Assembly (NCBI RefSeq): GCF_017255415.1
Contig: NZ_JAFJZZ010000005.1
Coordinates: 62,001-126,000 of the forward strand
DNA: 64,000 nucleotides
Direction of reading: 5' to 3'
DNA from: Clostridium aminobutyricum
Lineage (GTDB): Bacteria; Bacillota; Clostridia; Peptostreptococcales; Anaerovoracaceae
Shown: positions 47,249 to 55,402 of the stretch, in pieces
Layout: each line of letters starts with the position of its first letter
Position numbering within the stretch: position 1 is the first letter of the stretch
Notes under the pieces: generated by a model
Database searches by the model: none
Seen by the model: the letters and a program-made list of their open reading frames with translations, nothing else
What the model was told of the DNA's origin: nothing
Made by a program: the position numbers and the translations under genes

Positions 47249-47563
47249 ATGAAAAGTACAAATGTAATAGAAAATTTTTTGAAAGAAATCATCATGAAAT
47301 ATACCGCTATACCATTAGAAGAGTTTGATTTAGAAATGAATTTTCAGGAGTATGGTATTAATTCATTCATGATGCTAGAGATGACCGAAGAGATAGAAAA
47401 TGAGTTAGGAATACAAGTCTCAAAGACTATATTTTTTGAGTATTTAAATTTAAGAGAATTACTGGACTATTTTGAAGAGCATCATTCCGATTTGTTTATA
47501 GAAAATCAGAAAATGATGGATGATGAAGCTGAAAAATATGTAATAGCTGATGAACTATTGTAG
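47249..47563 (+). CDS. Free-standing acyl carrier protein
   Basis: A carrier protein of 104 residues from the ATG at 47249 (MKSTNVIENF), chosen because GGGAG lies six bases upstream; another in-frame ATG at 47237 and a longer frame overlapping the PKS gene lack one. The phosphopantetheine motif is EYGINSFMMLE, followed by the usual helix II (EEIENELGIQVS) and LREL-type end. The immediate upstream gene ends in KS-DH-KR without a carrier, so this ACP probably completes that module in trans. Confidence 0.87.
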   Translation: MKSTNVIENFLKEIIMKYTAIPLEEFDLEMNFQEYGINSFMMLEMTEEIENELGIQVSKTIFFEYLNLRELLDYFEEHHSDLFIENQKMMDDEAEKYVIADELL

Positions 47564-47618
47564 CCAGTGCAAACAGCTAATGAAGATTCAAATTTAATAT
47601 AATTTTACACATGTTTCA

Positions 47619-47647
47619 AAGGCTGTCAATATTGAATTGGCAGCCTT
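47619..47647. terminator. Bidirectional hairpin terminator at the end of the assembly-line operon
   Basis: AAGGCTGTCAA at 47619-47629 pairs with TTGGCAGCCTT at 47637-47647 (11 bp with one G-T pair). It lies between the convergent ACP and TetR genes; the T-rich tails on both sides are interrupted, so efficiency is uncertain. Confidence 0.65.
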
Positions 47648-47650
47648 CAA

Positions 47651-48256
47651 TTATTTTATATCATACAACTCTTCCTCGAATATGTGAGAAAAAAGAAGAT
47701 CATAGATGCTGTCCAGCGTTCTTTTTAGAGCATCCGAATGAAGGGAATCCTGATTGCACATGATGAGTGCCATGATTTTGATCAGATTGGCAATGACCAG
47801 GTAGTCAAGATCCTGTTTCACCCCTTCCATATGCCGAAACAGAACATCCATAATGGTCGTCTCTCCTTCGGAACTGACTTGATATTCAGGTGGGAGTGCG
47901 GATTTTAGCTTATTTACATCTTCAGGAGTTAGGTATTGATAAATGCTGTCTTCACTAAAAATGATATTTCTCAGAAATACCTTCGCTTCGGAAATCGTCA
48001 TCTTATCTCGTCCACCCAGTGTGTCCACAAAAATTTGTTTTGCACGGTCACGCTGATATTTGATAATCTCGTAAACAAACATCTCTTTCGATTGAAAAAA
48101 GTTGTAAAATGTACTTTTACCCAATCCTACTGCTTTTGTGATTTTGTCAACAGAGGTATGGGTTAATCCGTATTCCTTAATGAGGTCAAATCCGGCATCG
48201 AGCATCATTATTCTTGCAGCATCTCTTTCTTTAAGTGTAAATATTTTAGGAGACAT
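47651..48256 (-). CDS. TetR/AcrR-family transcriptional regulator (copy 3)
   Basis: A 201-residue TetR-type repressor with helix-turn-helix TSVDKITKAVGLGKSTFYNFF at about residues 34-55 followed by QSKEMFVYEIIKYQRD. It is clearly related to the two TetR proteins at the left end of the cluster. The ATG at 48256 has GAAAGGA upstream on the minus strand. It is convergent with the operon end and divergent from the S-layer protein gene; several strong dyads lie in the divergent region, at least one of which may be its operator. The three copies thus bracket the biosynthetic region. Confidence 0.85.
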   Translation of the reverse strand: MSPKIFTLKERDAARIMMLDAGFDLIKEYGLTHTSVDKITKAVGLGKSTFYNFFQSKEMFVYEIIKYQRDRAKQIFVDTLGGRDKMTISEAKVFLRNIIFSEDSIYQYLTPEDVNKLKSALPPEYQVSSEGETTIMDVLFRHMEGVKQDLDYLVIANLIKIMALIMCNQDSLHSDALKRTLDSIYDLLFSHIFEEELYDIK

Positions 48257-48397
48257 GGAGTGCTTTCCTTTCTAAAATCAAGATTTCATGTCAACATGAC
48301 CTTCCGTATAAAATCATAGCGTTCAAGTGAATCTTGTTGATTGCAATCCTATTTTATCATTGAAGATACGTTCCATTCAATTATTTTTTATTATATA

Positions 48398-48421
48398 GTC
48401 AATATCGCTTGCGATATTGAC
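48398..48421. promoter_or_regulatory. Perfect 24-bp palindrome, candidate repressor operator
   Basis: The arm GTCAATATCGC and its exact complement flank the two bases TT. It lies 142 bases upstream of the TetR copy 3 start and 19 bases before the -35 of the rightward promoter. Length and symmetry suit a TetR-dimer site; no copy was seen elsewhere in the window. Confidence 0.5.
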
Positions 48422-48439
48422 AGGATGGTTACATTTTCC

Positions 48440-48502
48440 TTGACAAATAAAAACATAAATGATAGATTTTATACGACCGTTTATTTAAAAATAGTCGTAT
48501 AA
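48440..48502 (+). promoter_or_regulatory. SigmaA-type promoter with dyad over the start site
   Basis: TTGACA (48440-48445), 17 bases, TAGATT (48463-48468), directly followed by TTATACGAC (48469-48477) and its exact complement GTCGTATAA (48494-48502) around 16 bases. A protein on this dyad would block initiation, or the RNA would begin with a hairpin. Confidence 0.5.
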
Positions 48503-48594
48503 AGTTTGAAGAGAGGAATGAGAAATGCATTGGGATCAGCAAGACACGACATAGTTTATTTGGTGTTTAAACGGGAGGATAAATATTGACGAAA

Positions 48595-48612
48595 GGTTAG
48601 CATAAGCTAACC
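48595..48612. promoter_or_regulatory. GTTAGC-type palindrome in front of the S-layer gene
   Basis: GGTTAGCATAAGCTAACC has perfect 7-bp arms around ATAA, the same half-sites and spacing as at 5041. It lies about 70 bases before the start codon and downstream of the visible promoter, so it might act as a roadblock or serve an unseen nearer promoter. Confidence 0.6.
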
Positions 48613-48681
48613 GGATACCCCCTTGATAATCCACCCTTTTGAAGAGGGAAAAAGGATTAAAAATAAAAGGAGAGTGAGAAC

Positions 48682-51600
48682 ATGAAGAAAGCAATCGCCT
48701 TATTGGCTGTCCTATGCATGGTTTTGTCCGGAATGGGCAGCGCCTTTGCGGCAGACTTTGGCAGCTCGGTAACATCCGCTCAGGAAGCCGAAGAAGTAAC
48801 CGTATCGGTTGAAAATGTCAAAGGAGGAGTAATAAATACCTTTGATATGACAGGGATGAAATCTCTTCCGATAGGAGAAGAGGTAAAGATAACCTCCGGT
48901 AATATGTTAGTTATTAAGGCTTTTGGCATGAATAATGCGTCGGGAGATAAAATAACAAAATCTGTATCGGTGAGTACAAAAATCGGGACTGAAACAGAAA
49001 CGTTGACAGAATTTCCTGGTTGGCCTGACACCTATATGTTTACCGTAACCGAAGATACGGTTATCACCGGTGTTTTTGAAAGCATTGCTGTTCCGGCACA
49101 GGAGGGGATGTCCGTTTACACCGAACAAGAGTACTTCCCGGTGACAGGAGCAGATGCAGAGGTTCAAACGCAGTTGGCAGCGGTACTTGATGGGCAAACT
49201 GTATCCGGCGCAATCTTTTCCGCTTCGGATGCAAATTTTACAGTCACTGAAGAAGGAATACTGGAAAGCAACGCGGCTCTGACTCCGGGGGAATATACCG
49301 TTAACGTAACGGTGACGTATGGCAATCAAACCTATTCCGATGTAGAGGTATCGGTAAAAGTGGGCTCTGCGGTAAAATTTTATCAGTATCTCGGCGAGAA
49401 TATGGGAGCTGAGAACGGACCGAACCTGGTGGTAGAAGAAGGCAATCCAGGAGACCCGTATCCTGTCTATTTTGCGGAAGGAACAACAATAGCTCAGGCA
49501 TTGGAAAAGGTTTACGCGCTTAATTACCAACCAATGTATAACTATGACATAGACCCGGCTGTTTTTTCCGATGCAGATGGAAATGAGGTTACTTCCGACG
49601 AGATTGCGACAACAGATGATGTAAATATTTTCTACACCAGATATGTCAATGAATCCGGACAGCGGTATACGCTTACAGTACCGGCTCTTTCCAATGAGGA
49701 ACCTCAGGTTGATGAAGTAACGGTATCCATTGAAAATGTCAAAGGAGGGGTTCTAAATACCTTTGATATTATAGGGCTGAAATCTCTTCCGATAGGAGAA
49801 AAGGTAAAGGTGCCATCAGGTAATATGTTGGTTCTGAAAGCCTTTGGCATGAATAATGCATCGGGAGATAAAATAACAAAGTCCATATCGGTCAGCATTA
49901 AAACAACGGATGGTACAACGAAATTGGAAGAATTAGAGTTACCTAATGAAGAACACGTCATGGTTAAGGTCCCTGATACCTACATGTTTAACGTAACAAA
50001 AGATACGGTTATCACCGGTGTTTTTGAAAGCATTGCTGTTCCGACCCAGATGGGCATGATGGTTAAAACTCAGCAAGAATATTTTCCTGTAGAGGAAACG
50101 ACGACGGATGTGGAGACTCAGTTGATAGCAGCGCTTGATGGAAAAACCATATCCGGCGCAACCTTTTCCGCTTCGGATGCAAATTTTACAGTGAGTGGAG
50201 ACGGATTACTGAAAAGCAAAGCAGACCTTGCTCCGGGAGAATATATCGTGAAGGTAACGGTAGGGTATAATAATCAAACCTACTCTGATACAGAGGTATC
50301 GGTTAAGGTAGGCTCTGCGGTAAAGGTTTATCAATATCTCGGCGAAAATATGGGATTTGAGAATGGGCCCAACTTGATCGAAGATGCGAACTATCCTATT
50401 TATTTTGCCAAGGGAACAACGATGGGGGAGGCATTGGCGTATACTTCCTATGTTAATTATCAACCGATGTATAACTATAATATAGACACGACTGTGTTCT
50501 CCGATGTGAACGGGAATCCGGTTACTTACGCTCAGGATGCGACAACGGGCGATATAAATATTTTCTACACAAGGTATGTGAAGGCATCCGGAGATCGGTA
50601 TAAGCTTACTGTGTCGGATCTTTCCAGCGGAAATACAGGCGGTTCTAAGTCAGGAGGCTCCTCTAGCGTAAGCACTTCGGCGGCGGCAAGCTCTCTTGCG
50701 GTAACGACAAACGACAGTAAGGCTATCGTAACGCAAACCATCGCGGCAGTCACCGGGACAAACGGTGTAGCGACGGGCAGTGTGACCAAGGATCAGATTT
50801 CAGACATGATCAAATCAGCTAAGGAAAAAGCGCAGGAGCAGAATAAGCAAATAGCCCTGGAAATTAAGGTCAAGCCGGATAAGACCGTAAGCGGTATAGC
50901 TGTAACTATTCCAAAGGAAGCAGTCACCACATTGACCGATGGTGCAGATGGACTCATCATTTCATCTCCTATTTTTACAGTAAACTTGGATAAGGACGTG
51001 TTGAATCAAATTAGAAAAAATATAGCCGGAGAGCTTACTATTACGGTACTTAAAGCAAATGTGGATGACCTTTCTAATGAGGATAAGGCAATGATAGGGG
51101 ATAGACCGGTGTATGATTTGAAGATAAACTCCGGCAGTACAAGCATAACAGACTTTGGTGGAGGTACGGCAACGGTAAGTATACCATATACGCCTGTCAA
51201 AGGAGAGGATACAAGTAAACTAGTTATTTATTATATTTCAAATAGTGGACAACTCACGATGATTCCCGATTGCATCTATGATGAATCGAACGGAACGGTA
51301 ACGTTTAAAACCACCCATTTCTCATCTTATGCGATTGGTTATAACGACGTTGCATTTTCGGATGTATCCGGATGGTATGCACCTTATGTCAACTTCCTTT
51401 CAGCAAGAGAACTTATAAACGGTACCGGTGCTGGAAAATTCAGCCCAAATGCGAATATTACAAGAGCTGAGTTTGTGATGATTCTTGCAAACTTTTCAGA
51501 TAATTATGTGGGAGGGGCTGCTGCGTCATCCTTTTCTGATGTGGCAGTAAGTGATTGGTATTTCAAGGCTATCCAATGGGCATATGAAAACGACATTGTT

Positions 51601-51900
51601 TATGGTTCCGACGGCAAGTTCAATCCGAATGATACGCTTACCCGTCAGGACATTGCTGTAATGCTGACGCGTTATGTCGAAAAGGTTGCGAAGTATCAGC
51701 TGACGGAAACCAACAAAGCAGTAGAATTTACGGATAGTGCAAAGATTTCTTCTTATGCCTCTTCTTCTGTGACCGCGATGCAGCGTGCAGGTATTATTAG
51801 CGGAGGAAGCGATGGAAGCTTTGCTCCTAAGGAGAAGGCTACCCGTGCTCAAACTGCAAAGATGGTTGCACTACTTGTACAGGACATGCTTGAAGACTAA
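48682..51900 (+). CDS. S-layer-anchored surface protein with duplicated domain
   Basis: A 1072-residue exported protein. The signal peptide is MKKAIALLAVLCMVLSGMG..AFA, with cleavage likely before ADFG. Two copies of an unrecognised domain of about 300 residues follow (about 37-335 and 344-648), both beginning VTVS(V/I)ENVKGG and sharing LPIGE, SGDKITKS, DTYMF, VITGVFESIAVP, YQYLGENMG and NYQPMYNY. A Ser/Gly-rich linker leads to an all-beta region (about 670-890) and three C-terminal SLH domains (first ending SPNANITRAEFVMILANF, second FNPNDTLTRQDIAVML, third FAPKEKATRAQTAKMVALL), which bind cell-wall polymer. The ATG at 48682 has AAAAGGAG upstream. Its upstream region carries the same palindrome as the metallophore operon, so a surface role in metal or metallophore capture is an inference worth testing; the repeat domain itself I cannot name. 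Confidence 0.88.
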   Translation: MKKAIALLAVLCMVLSGMGSAFAADFGSSVTSAQEAEEVTVSVENVKGGVINTFDMTGMKSLPIGEEVKITSGNMLVIKAFGMNNASGDKITKSVSVSTKIGTETETLTEFPGWPDTYMFTVTEDTVITGVFESIAVPAQEGMSVYTEQEYFPVTGADAEVQTQLAAVLDGQTVSGAIFSASDANFTVTEEGILESNAALTPGEYTVNVTVTYGNQTYSDVEVSVKVGSAVKFYQYLGENMGAENGPNLVVEEGNPGDPYPVYFAEGTTIAQALEKVYALNYQPMYNYDIDPAVFSDADGNEVTSDEIATTDDVNIFYTRYVNESGQRYTLTVPALSNEEPQVDEVTVSIENVKGGVLNTFDIIGLKSLPIGEKVKVPSGNMLVLKAFGMNNASGDKITKSISVSIKTTDGTTKLEELELPNEEHVMVKVPDTYMFNVTKDTVITGVFESIAVPTQMGMMVKTQQEYFPVEETTTDVETQLIAALDGKTISGATFSASDANFTVSGDGLLKSKADLAPGEYIVKVTVGYNNQTYSDTEVSVKVGSAVKVYQYLGENMGFENGPNLIEDANYPIYFAKGTTMGEALAYTSYVNYQPMYNYNIDTTVFSDVNGNPVTYAQDATTGDINIFYTRYVKASGDRYKLTVSDLSSGNTGGSKSGGSSSVSTSAAASSLAVTTNDSKAIVTQTIAAVTGTNGVATGSVTKDQISDMIKSAKEKAQEQNKQIALEIKVKPDKTVSGIAVTIPKEAVTTLTDGADGLIISSPIFTVNLDKDVLNQIRKNIAGELTITVLKANVDDLSNEDKAMIGDRPVYDLKINSGSTSITDFGGGTATVSIPYTPVKGEDTSKLVIYYISNSGQLTMIPDCIYDESNGTVTFKTTHFSSYAIGYNDVAFSDVSGWYAPYVNFLSARELINGTGAGKFSPNANITRAEFVMILANFSDNYVGGAAASSFSDVAVSDWYFKAIQWAYENDIVYGSDGKFNPNDTLTRQDIAVMLTRYVEKVAKYQLTETNKAVEFTDSAKISSYASSSVTAMQRAGIISGGSDGSFAPKEKATRAQTAKMVALLVQDMLED
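48790..50625 (+). repeat. Internal duplication of a ~300-residue extracellular domain
   Basis: Copy 1 starts near 48790 and copy 2 at 49711. Nucleotide stretches such as those encoding SGDKITKS and VITGVFESIAVP are nearly identical, while the C-terminal part of each copy has diverged; copy 2 lacks a few residues after GPNL. Confidence 0.85.
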
Positions 51901-51940
51901 GCGGAAAAATAATTAACCTGTGTTGTTGTGATCTACAGAG

Positions 51941-51962
51941 ATTTAATACATATGTATTAAAT
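51941..51962. promoter_or_regulatory. 22-bp AT-rich perfect palindrome
   Basis: ATTTAATACAT and its exact complement meet without spacer, 41 bases after the S-layer stop codon. Possible operator or chance AT-rich symmetry; function unknown. Confidence 0.3.
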
Positions 51963-52025
51963 AAATTAATGTAAAGGGAGAAAACAAAACAGTATAATCA
52001 GCAATAATAGAGCTACAAGAATTAC

Positions 52026-52057
52026 GACCGTACAGCCAACCTGTGCGGTCTTTATTT
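52026..52057 (+). terminator. Terminator after the S-layer gene
   Basis: GACCGTACAG (52026-52035) pairs with CTGTGCGGTC (52041-52050), one G-T pair, loop CCAAC, followed by TTTATTT. It is 125 bases after the stop and the first good terminator there. Confidence 0.7.
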
Positions 52058-52082
52058 GTTTATAAATAAATGACGAAAAATT

Positions 52083-52211
52083 TTGAACTGATTTCGGTTC
52101 GAATGAATCGAAATTTGAGTCGATAATGCTATCATATAAGAGGTGATTGTTTATAGAATGTTGAAATTTCAACACATTATTTGTTGAACCAAAAAGGCAT
52201 GAATCTTGCAT
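52083..52211 (+). promoter_or_regulatory. Sigma-54 promoter with upstream activator sites
   Basis: AGGCATGAATCTTGCAT at 52195-52211 has the -24 GG and -12 GC at the required 10-base distance (consensus TGGCAC-N5-TTGCA). Upstream are TTGAACTGA and TCGGTTCGA (52083-52102) and a 16-bp perfect palindrome TGTTGAAATTTCAACA (52159-52174). The TTGAAC/GGTTC half-sites recur before the second sigma-54 promoter at 55403, so they are candidate binding sites of the activator encoded at 53132. The gap 51901-52289 holds no gene that I can support. Confidence 0.8.
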
Positions 52212-52289
52212 TTATTTAAATATAGTTTTATAACAGCAGTTAGATAAATCAGTAAATTTAATTTTTCCATCAACAGAAATGAGGTAAAT

Positions 52290-53114
52290 ATGAAAACAAT
52301 ATATCAGGAAAACATAGTGAATACTGTTGAACATAAAAATAAAAACCTGATTTCAAAAACAACTTTACTGAATAGGGACTTAGAAATTACGGCTACAATG
52401 ATCGTGGACATCTATTCTTTTCAAATACAAGAAGCTTTTTGGGAGACTTTAAAAGTGGATTCGGGTAGCATGACCTTCTTAAGGCCCGGTATACATAAAA
52501 GTAAACTGCTAGAAGGAGAAATGGGTTATATAGCAGGGAAAAAGAAATTAAATGATTTGTTAAAATTGCCGGAAGGTGAAATTCTTAAATACCTGTTCGG
52601 TCAGTGTATCAACGGACTAATTCAGTCAGAGACATATGTATATCAAGAAAGAGGCTTTAGAACAAAGGAAGAATATAATGCGTATTGGGATTTAGCAGAA
52701 GAAAACGGATGCAGAATGTATAGTCGACCGGATAAAATGGATTTGAAGTGGATGGATTATGTTCCCCCATTGATGCGAAAAATAAACTTATTCAACCGGA
52801 TGAAGAATTACAGAGTATATGAAAAGAACAAAGAATTTTGTGTGATGACAGGCTCTTTCTCGGACAGTTTCCACGAGATAAATGTAGATATTATTTTTTC
52901 CCAATCCAGTGGAAATATAGTAACTGCCAATATTGAGTTTTGCAGAGCTCCCGGGAAAGCCTGCTTTGAAAATGCGATTCATTCAAATAAATTACTTGGA
53001 GAAAATATGTATCAGGTGGAGAAAAAACAGGTTGTTTCTTTGTTTGGCGGGGCAGAAGGTTGTTATCATTTGACGGAGATGATTTTAGATATGACGAATC
53101 TAATAAAACGATAG
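52290..53114 (+). CDS. DUF2889-type protein of unknown function
   Basis: A 274-residue soluble protein. The C-terminal half has the spacing typical of DUF2889: SFSDSFHEINVDIIFSQSSG, then FCRAPGKACF and a final GGAEGCYHLTEMI. The N-terminal half has an acidic pattern without a signature known to me. No signal peptide or membrane segment. It follows a sigma-54 promoter and lies 17 bases before the activator gene, so the two are one operon, activated through sigma-54 and probably autoregulated. A role in the same amino-acid degradation as the downstream enzymes is inferred from context only. Confidence 0.72.
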   Translation: MKTIYQENIVNTVEHKNKNLISKTTLLNRDLEITATMIVDIYSFQIQEAFWETLKVDSGSMTFLRPGIHKSKLLEGEMGYIAGKKKLNDLLKLPEGEILKYLFGQCINGLIQSETYVYQERGFRTKEEYNAYWDLAEENGCRMYSRPDKMDLKWMDYVPPLMRKINLFNRMKNYRVYEKNKEFCVMTGSFSDSFHEINVDIIFSQSSGNIVTANIEFCRAPGKACFENAIHSNKLLGENMYQVEKKQVVSLFGGAEGCYHLTEMILDMTNLIKR

Positions 53115-53131
53115 ACGATAAGGAGGGTATG

Positions 53132-55255
53132 ATGGTTAATTTTGGGCAAGATAGAGTAATTGAACCGAAAGGATTTATTCCTGTTACCGCATGGCGCCTT
53201 GACAATAAAAGAGCGTTAAGAAAGGGTGAAATCAGATTAGCTATAAAGCAGATAAAACTTGAAGAAGGCAGCTTCAGACAATTGTGCAATGAATGTGAAT
53301 ATGATGAGTTTAGAATAAGGCAGCGAATAGTTGATATCGTTAGAAAAAGGGGCAAGCTGCACAATCCGTCTACGGATAGCGGTGGAATCTGTTATGGGAT
53401 AGTAGATGAAATAAACGCTGATTTTAACAACAAATATCAAGTTGAGGTAGGAGATAAAGTTGTCTGTATAACCTCACTGACTTCGCTGCCGATGGAGTTG
53501 GAAGAAATCGTAGAAATAAATTTTAACTATGCTCAAATAAAAGTAGAAGGATATGTGATCATGTTTGAAAGCAATCCTTTGATAAAAATGCCGGACGACT
53601 TAAATTTATCCTATACGTTATCTGCATTGGATGAATCCGGCTCTGTTACCAGAGCGTATTATTTAGCAGAAAAAGAAAAAAGAATATTGATTCTAGGCAG
53701 CGGGTTGCTGCCGATCCTCATTTATTCTTCTGCAATTAGGAAATCTGTTGGAAACAACTGCAGAATAGTGGCGGTTTTGGATAGAGAAAGTACCGATACC
53801 CTTTCACAGGATGAAATTATGAAACCGTTGAAAAGATATGTGGATGAACTATACATAGCGGATATTCTGGCGCCTTTAGAAACCTATAGGTGGATTCAAG
53901 AAAGTGAAATAGATAAGAACCATGGGGAGGAAGAGCTTTTTGATGTAAGTATCAATTGCGCAGATCTTTTGGGAGCAGAGACCATAAGCGTTCTTTTGAC
54001 GAAAGATAGAGGGAAGTTATTTTTTACAAATTTGATTAACAATTATAATTTGGTGTTATTATTTGCAGAATCTTTAGGGAAAACCATTAATGCGATATCG
54101 TTAGAGGAATATTCAATGGAATTTCCTAATTTTACATTGAATCTGCTTAGAGAAATTAAAGATGATCTACAAGTGATAGACAGGGTGTACAACAAATATC
54201 CAATCATAAGCAGACTTCCAATGAGGATATCTGAATTAATTAAATACCAGAAATTATGCAAAATAGATGATTATGTTTTTGCAAGTGAAAAGACAAAAAA
54301 ATTGCTTGATGATGTTTTAAACATAGCGGAGTATGATTGCAATGTGATCATTCAGGGGGAAACTGGAGTCGGGAAAGAAAAAATACTGAGTTTAATTCAT
54401 AAAAACAGCGGCAGGAAAATGAAGCCCTGTATCAAAATTAATTGTTCAACGATTCAGGAGAATTTGGCAGAATCTGAATTGTTTGGTTATGAAAGCGGTG
54501 CGTTTACCGGAGCAAATGCCGCAGGAAAACAAGGGTATTTTGAACTGGCGAACAACGGGATATTATTCTTAGATGAAATCGGAGATATGCCTCTCAGTCT
54601 GCAATCTAAACTCCTGAGAGTTATACAGGAAAATCAGTTTTACAGAGTTGGAGGACAAAAACAAATAAATGTCAATGTTAGAATTATTTGTGCTAGTAAC
54701 GTTAACTTAAGGGATTTAGTAAGCAGGGGAAAGTTTCGAGAGGACTTATATTATAGATTGAATATATGCGAAATCAATATCCCGCCCCTGAGAGAACGAA
54801 AAGAGGATATTTCGTGCTTAGCCTATAATTTTGTAAATAAATATAATGAACGATACATGAAAAGCGTAAAAATAGGAGAAGATGCGCTTAAATCCCTCGA
54901 AGAGTATAACTGGCCCGGCAATGTACGGGAACTGGACAATGTAGTACATAGAGCAGTGATAAATACAAAAAGCAATAGGATTGACAGCTTTTCTGTAAAA
55001 AATGAAATGGCTTGTAACGTTCAAAGAAGGTTTGATCAGCAACCAGAGTCGGAAGAATTTCCTATGAATTCGGTAAACCTATCTGCAAGCACTATTTTCG
55101 ATCATCCGTTTTATTTAGATGAAATGATGGAAATGCATGAAAAAGCAATTATTGAAGAAACTCTGCTAAAAGCAAAAACCACTAGAAAGGCAGCGGACAT
55201 TTTAGGCATAAGCCAATCTCAGCTCATGCGTAAAAAGAAAAAATATAATTTATGA
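53132..55255 (+). CDS. Sigma-54-dependent activator with a Kdd-like sensor domain
   Basis: A 707-residue regulator. Residues 1 to about 330 resemble L-erythro-3,5-diaminohexanoate dehydrogenase (Kdd) of lysine fermentation: DRVIEPKGFIPVTAWRLDN, KRGKLHNPSTDSGGICYGIV, VGDKVVCITSLTSLP and a Rossmann segment ILILGSGLLPILIYSSA. The last Gly of the dinucleotide motif is Pro, which argues for binding rather than catalysis. The AAA+ domain has Walker A GETGVGKE (about 409), the sigma-54 contact motif GAFTGA (about 456), Walker B ILFLDEIGDMP and REDLYYRLN; a Fis-type HTH ends the protein (TRKAADILGISQSQLMRKKKK). I choose the ATG at 53132 behind AGGAGG; ATG 53129 is too close to it. The domain order sensor-AAA+-HTH is normal for this class; the enzyme-derived sensor is not. 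It probably activates both sigma-54 promoters here. Confidence 0.88.
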   Translation: MVNFGQDRVIEPKGFIPVTAWRLDNKRALRKGEIRLAIKQIKLEEGSFRQLCNECEYDEFRIRQRIVDIVRKRGKLHNPSTDSGGICYGIVDEINADFNNKYQVEVGDKVVCITSLTSLPMELEEIVEINFNYAQIKVEGYVIMFESNPLIKMPDDLNLSYTLSALDESGSVTRAYYLAEKEKRILILGSGLLPILIYSSAIRKSVGNNCRIVAVLDRESTDTLSQDEIMKPLKRYVDELYIADILAPLETYRWIQESEIDKNHGEEELFDVSINCADLLGAETISVLLTKDRGKLFFTNLINNYNLVLLFAESLGKTINAISLEEYSMEFPNFTLNLLREIKDDLQVIDRVYNKYPIISRLPMRISELIKYQKLCKIDDYVFASEKTKKLLDDVLNIAEYDCNVIIQGETGVGKEKILSLIHKNSGRKMKPCIKINCSTIQENLAESELFGYESGAFTGANAAGKQGYFELANNGILFLDEIGDMPLSLQSKLLRVIQENQFYRVGGQKQINVNVRIICASNVNLRDLVSRGKFREDLYYRLNICEINIPPLRERKEDISCLAYNFVNKYNERYMKSVKIGEDALKSLEEYNWPGNVRELDNVVHRAVINTKSNRIDSFSVKNEMACNVQRRFDQQPESEEFPMNSVNLSASTIFDHPFYLDEMMEMHEKAIIEETLLKAKTTRKAADILGISQSQLMRKKKKYNL

Positions 55256-55278
55256 AAATAAAACAAGCCATATCAAAA

Positions 55279-55316
55279 TCGGTTCAAAAGATTCAGAAAA
55301 GATAACGTTGAACCGA
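55279..55316. promoter_or_regulatory. Inverted repeat, candidate activator binding site
   Basis: TCGGTTCAA (55279-55287) and TTGAACCGA (55308-55316) are exact complements 20 bases apart, about 90-125 bases upstream of the sigma-54 promoter at 55403, the usual place for an enhancer site. The same half-site occurs before the sigma-54 promoter at 52195. Confidence 0.65.
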
Positions 55317-55353
55317 AACCGAATATAAAAAGTTAAGAATCGATTAGGAATAG

Positions 55354-55388
55354 AAACCCTGTAATGCTTGGAATTGCAGGGTTTTTTT
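55354..55388 (+). terminator. Terminator after the activator gene
   Basis: AAACCCTG (55354-55361) pairs with CAGGGTTT (55377-55384), with further pairing inside the loop, followed by a T run to 55388. It separates the regulator operon from the enzyme operon. Confidence 0.8.
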
Positions 55389-55402
55389 ATTTGGGACAGA
55401 AA

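Larger units (their letters stand above)
48257..48681. promoter_or_regulatory. Regulatory region between TetR copy 3 and the S-layer gene
   Basis: A 425-base gap without a substantial gene. It holds five distinct elements: a small dyad TCATGT-ca-ACATGA (48286-48299), an 11-2-11 palindrome (48398-48421), a promoter TTGACA 48440-48445 with TAGATT 48463-48468 (spacing 17), a dyad over the expected start of transcription (48469-48502) and the GTTAGC-type palindrome (48595-48612). A nine-codon frame with ribosome site GAGAGGA starts at ATG 48525 (MHWDQQDTT) and could be a leader peptide; this is not strong. Confidence 0.55.

Noticed and set aside
5188-47563. Salicylate-starter genes as in pyochelin or yersiniabactin
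   Set aside because: No isochorismate/salicylate synthase and no aryl-acid ligase of DhbE type; the only atypical loading A domain is in the 41110 protein and its acid is unknown.
48907-49530. 207-codon minus-strand frame inside the S-layer gene
   Set aside because: Shadow of the repeat-containing coding sequence; no ribosome site and no recognisable domain.
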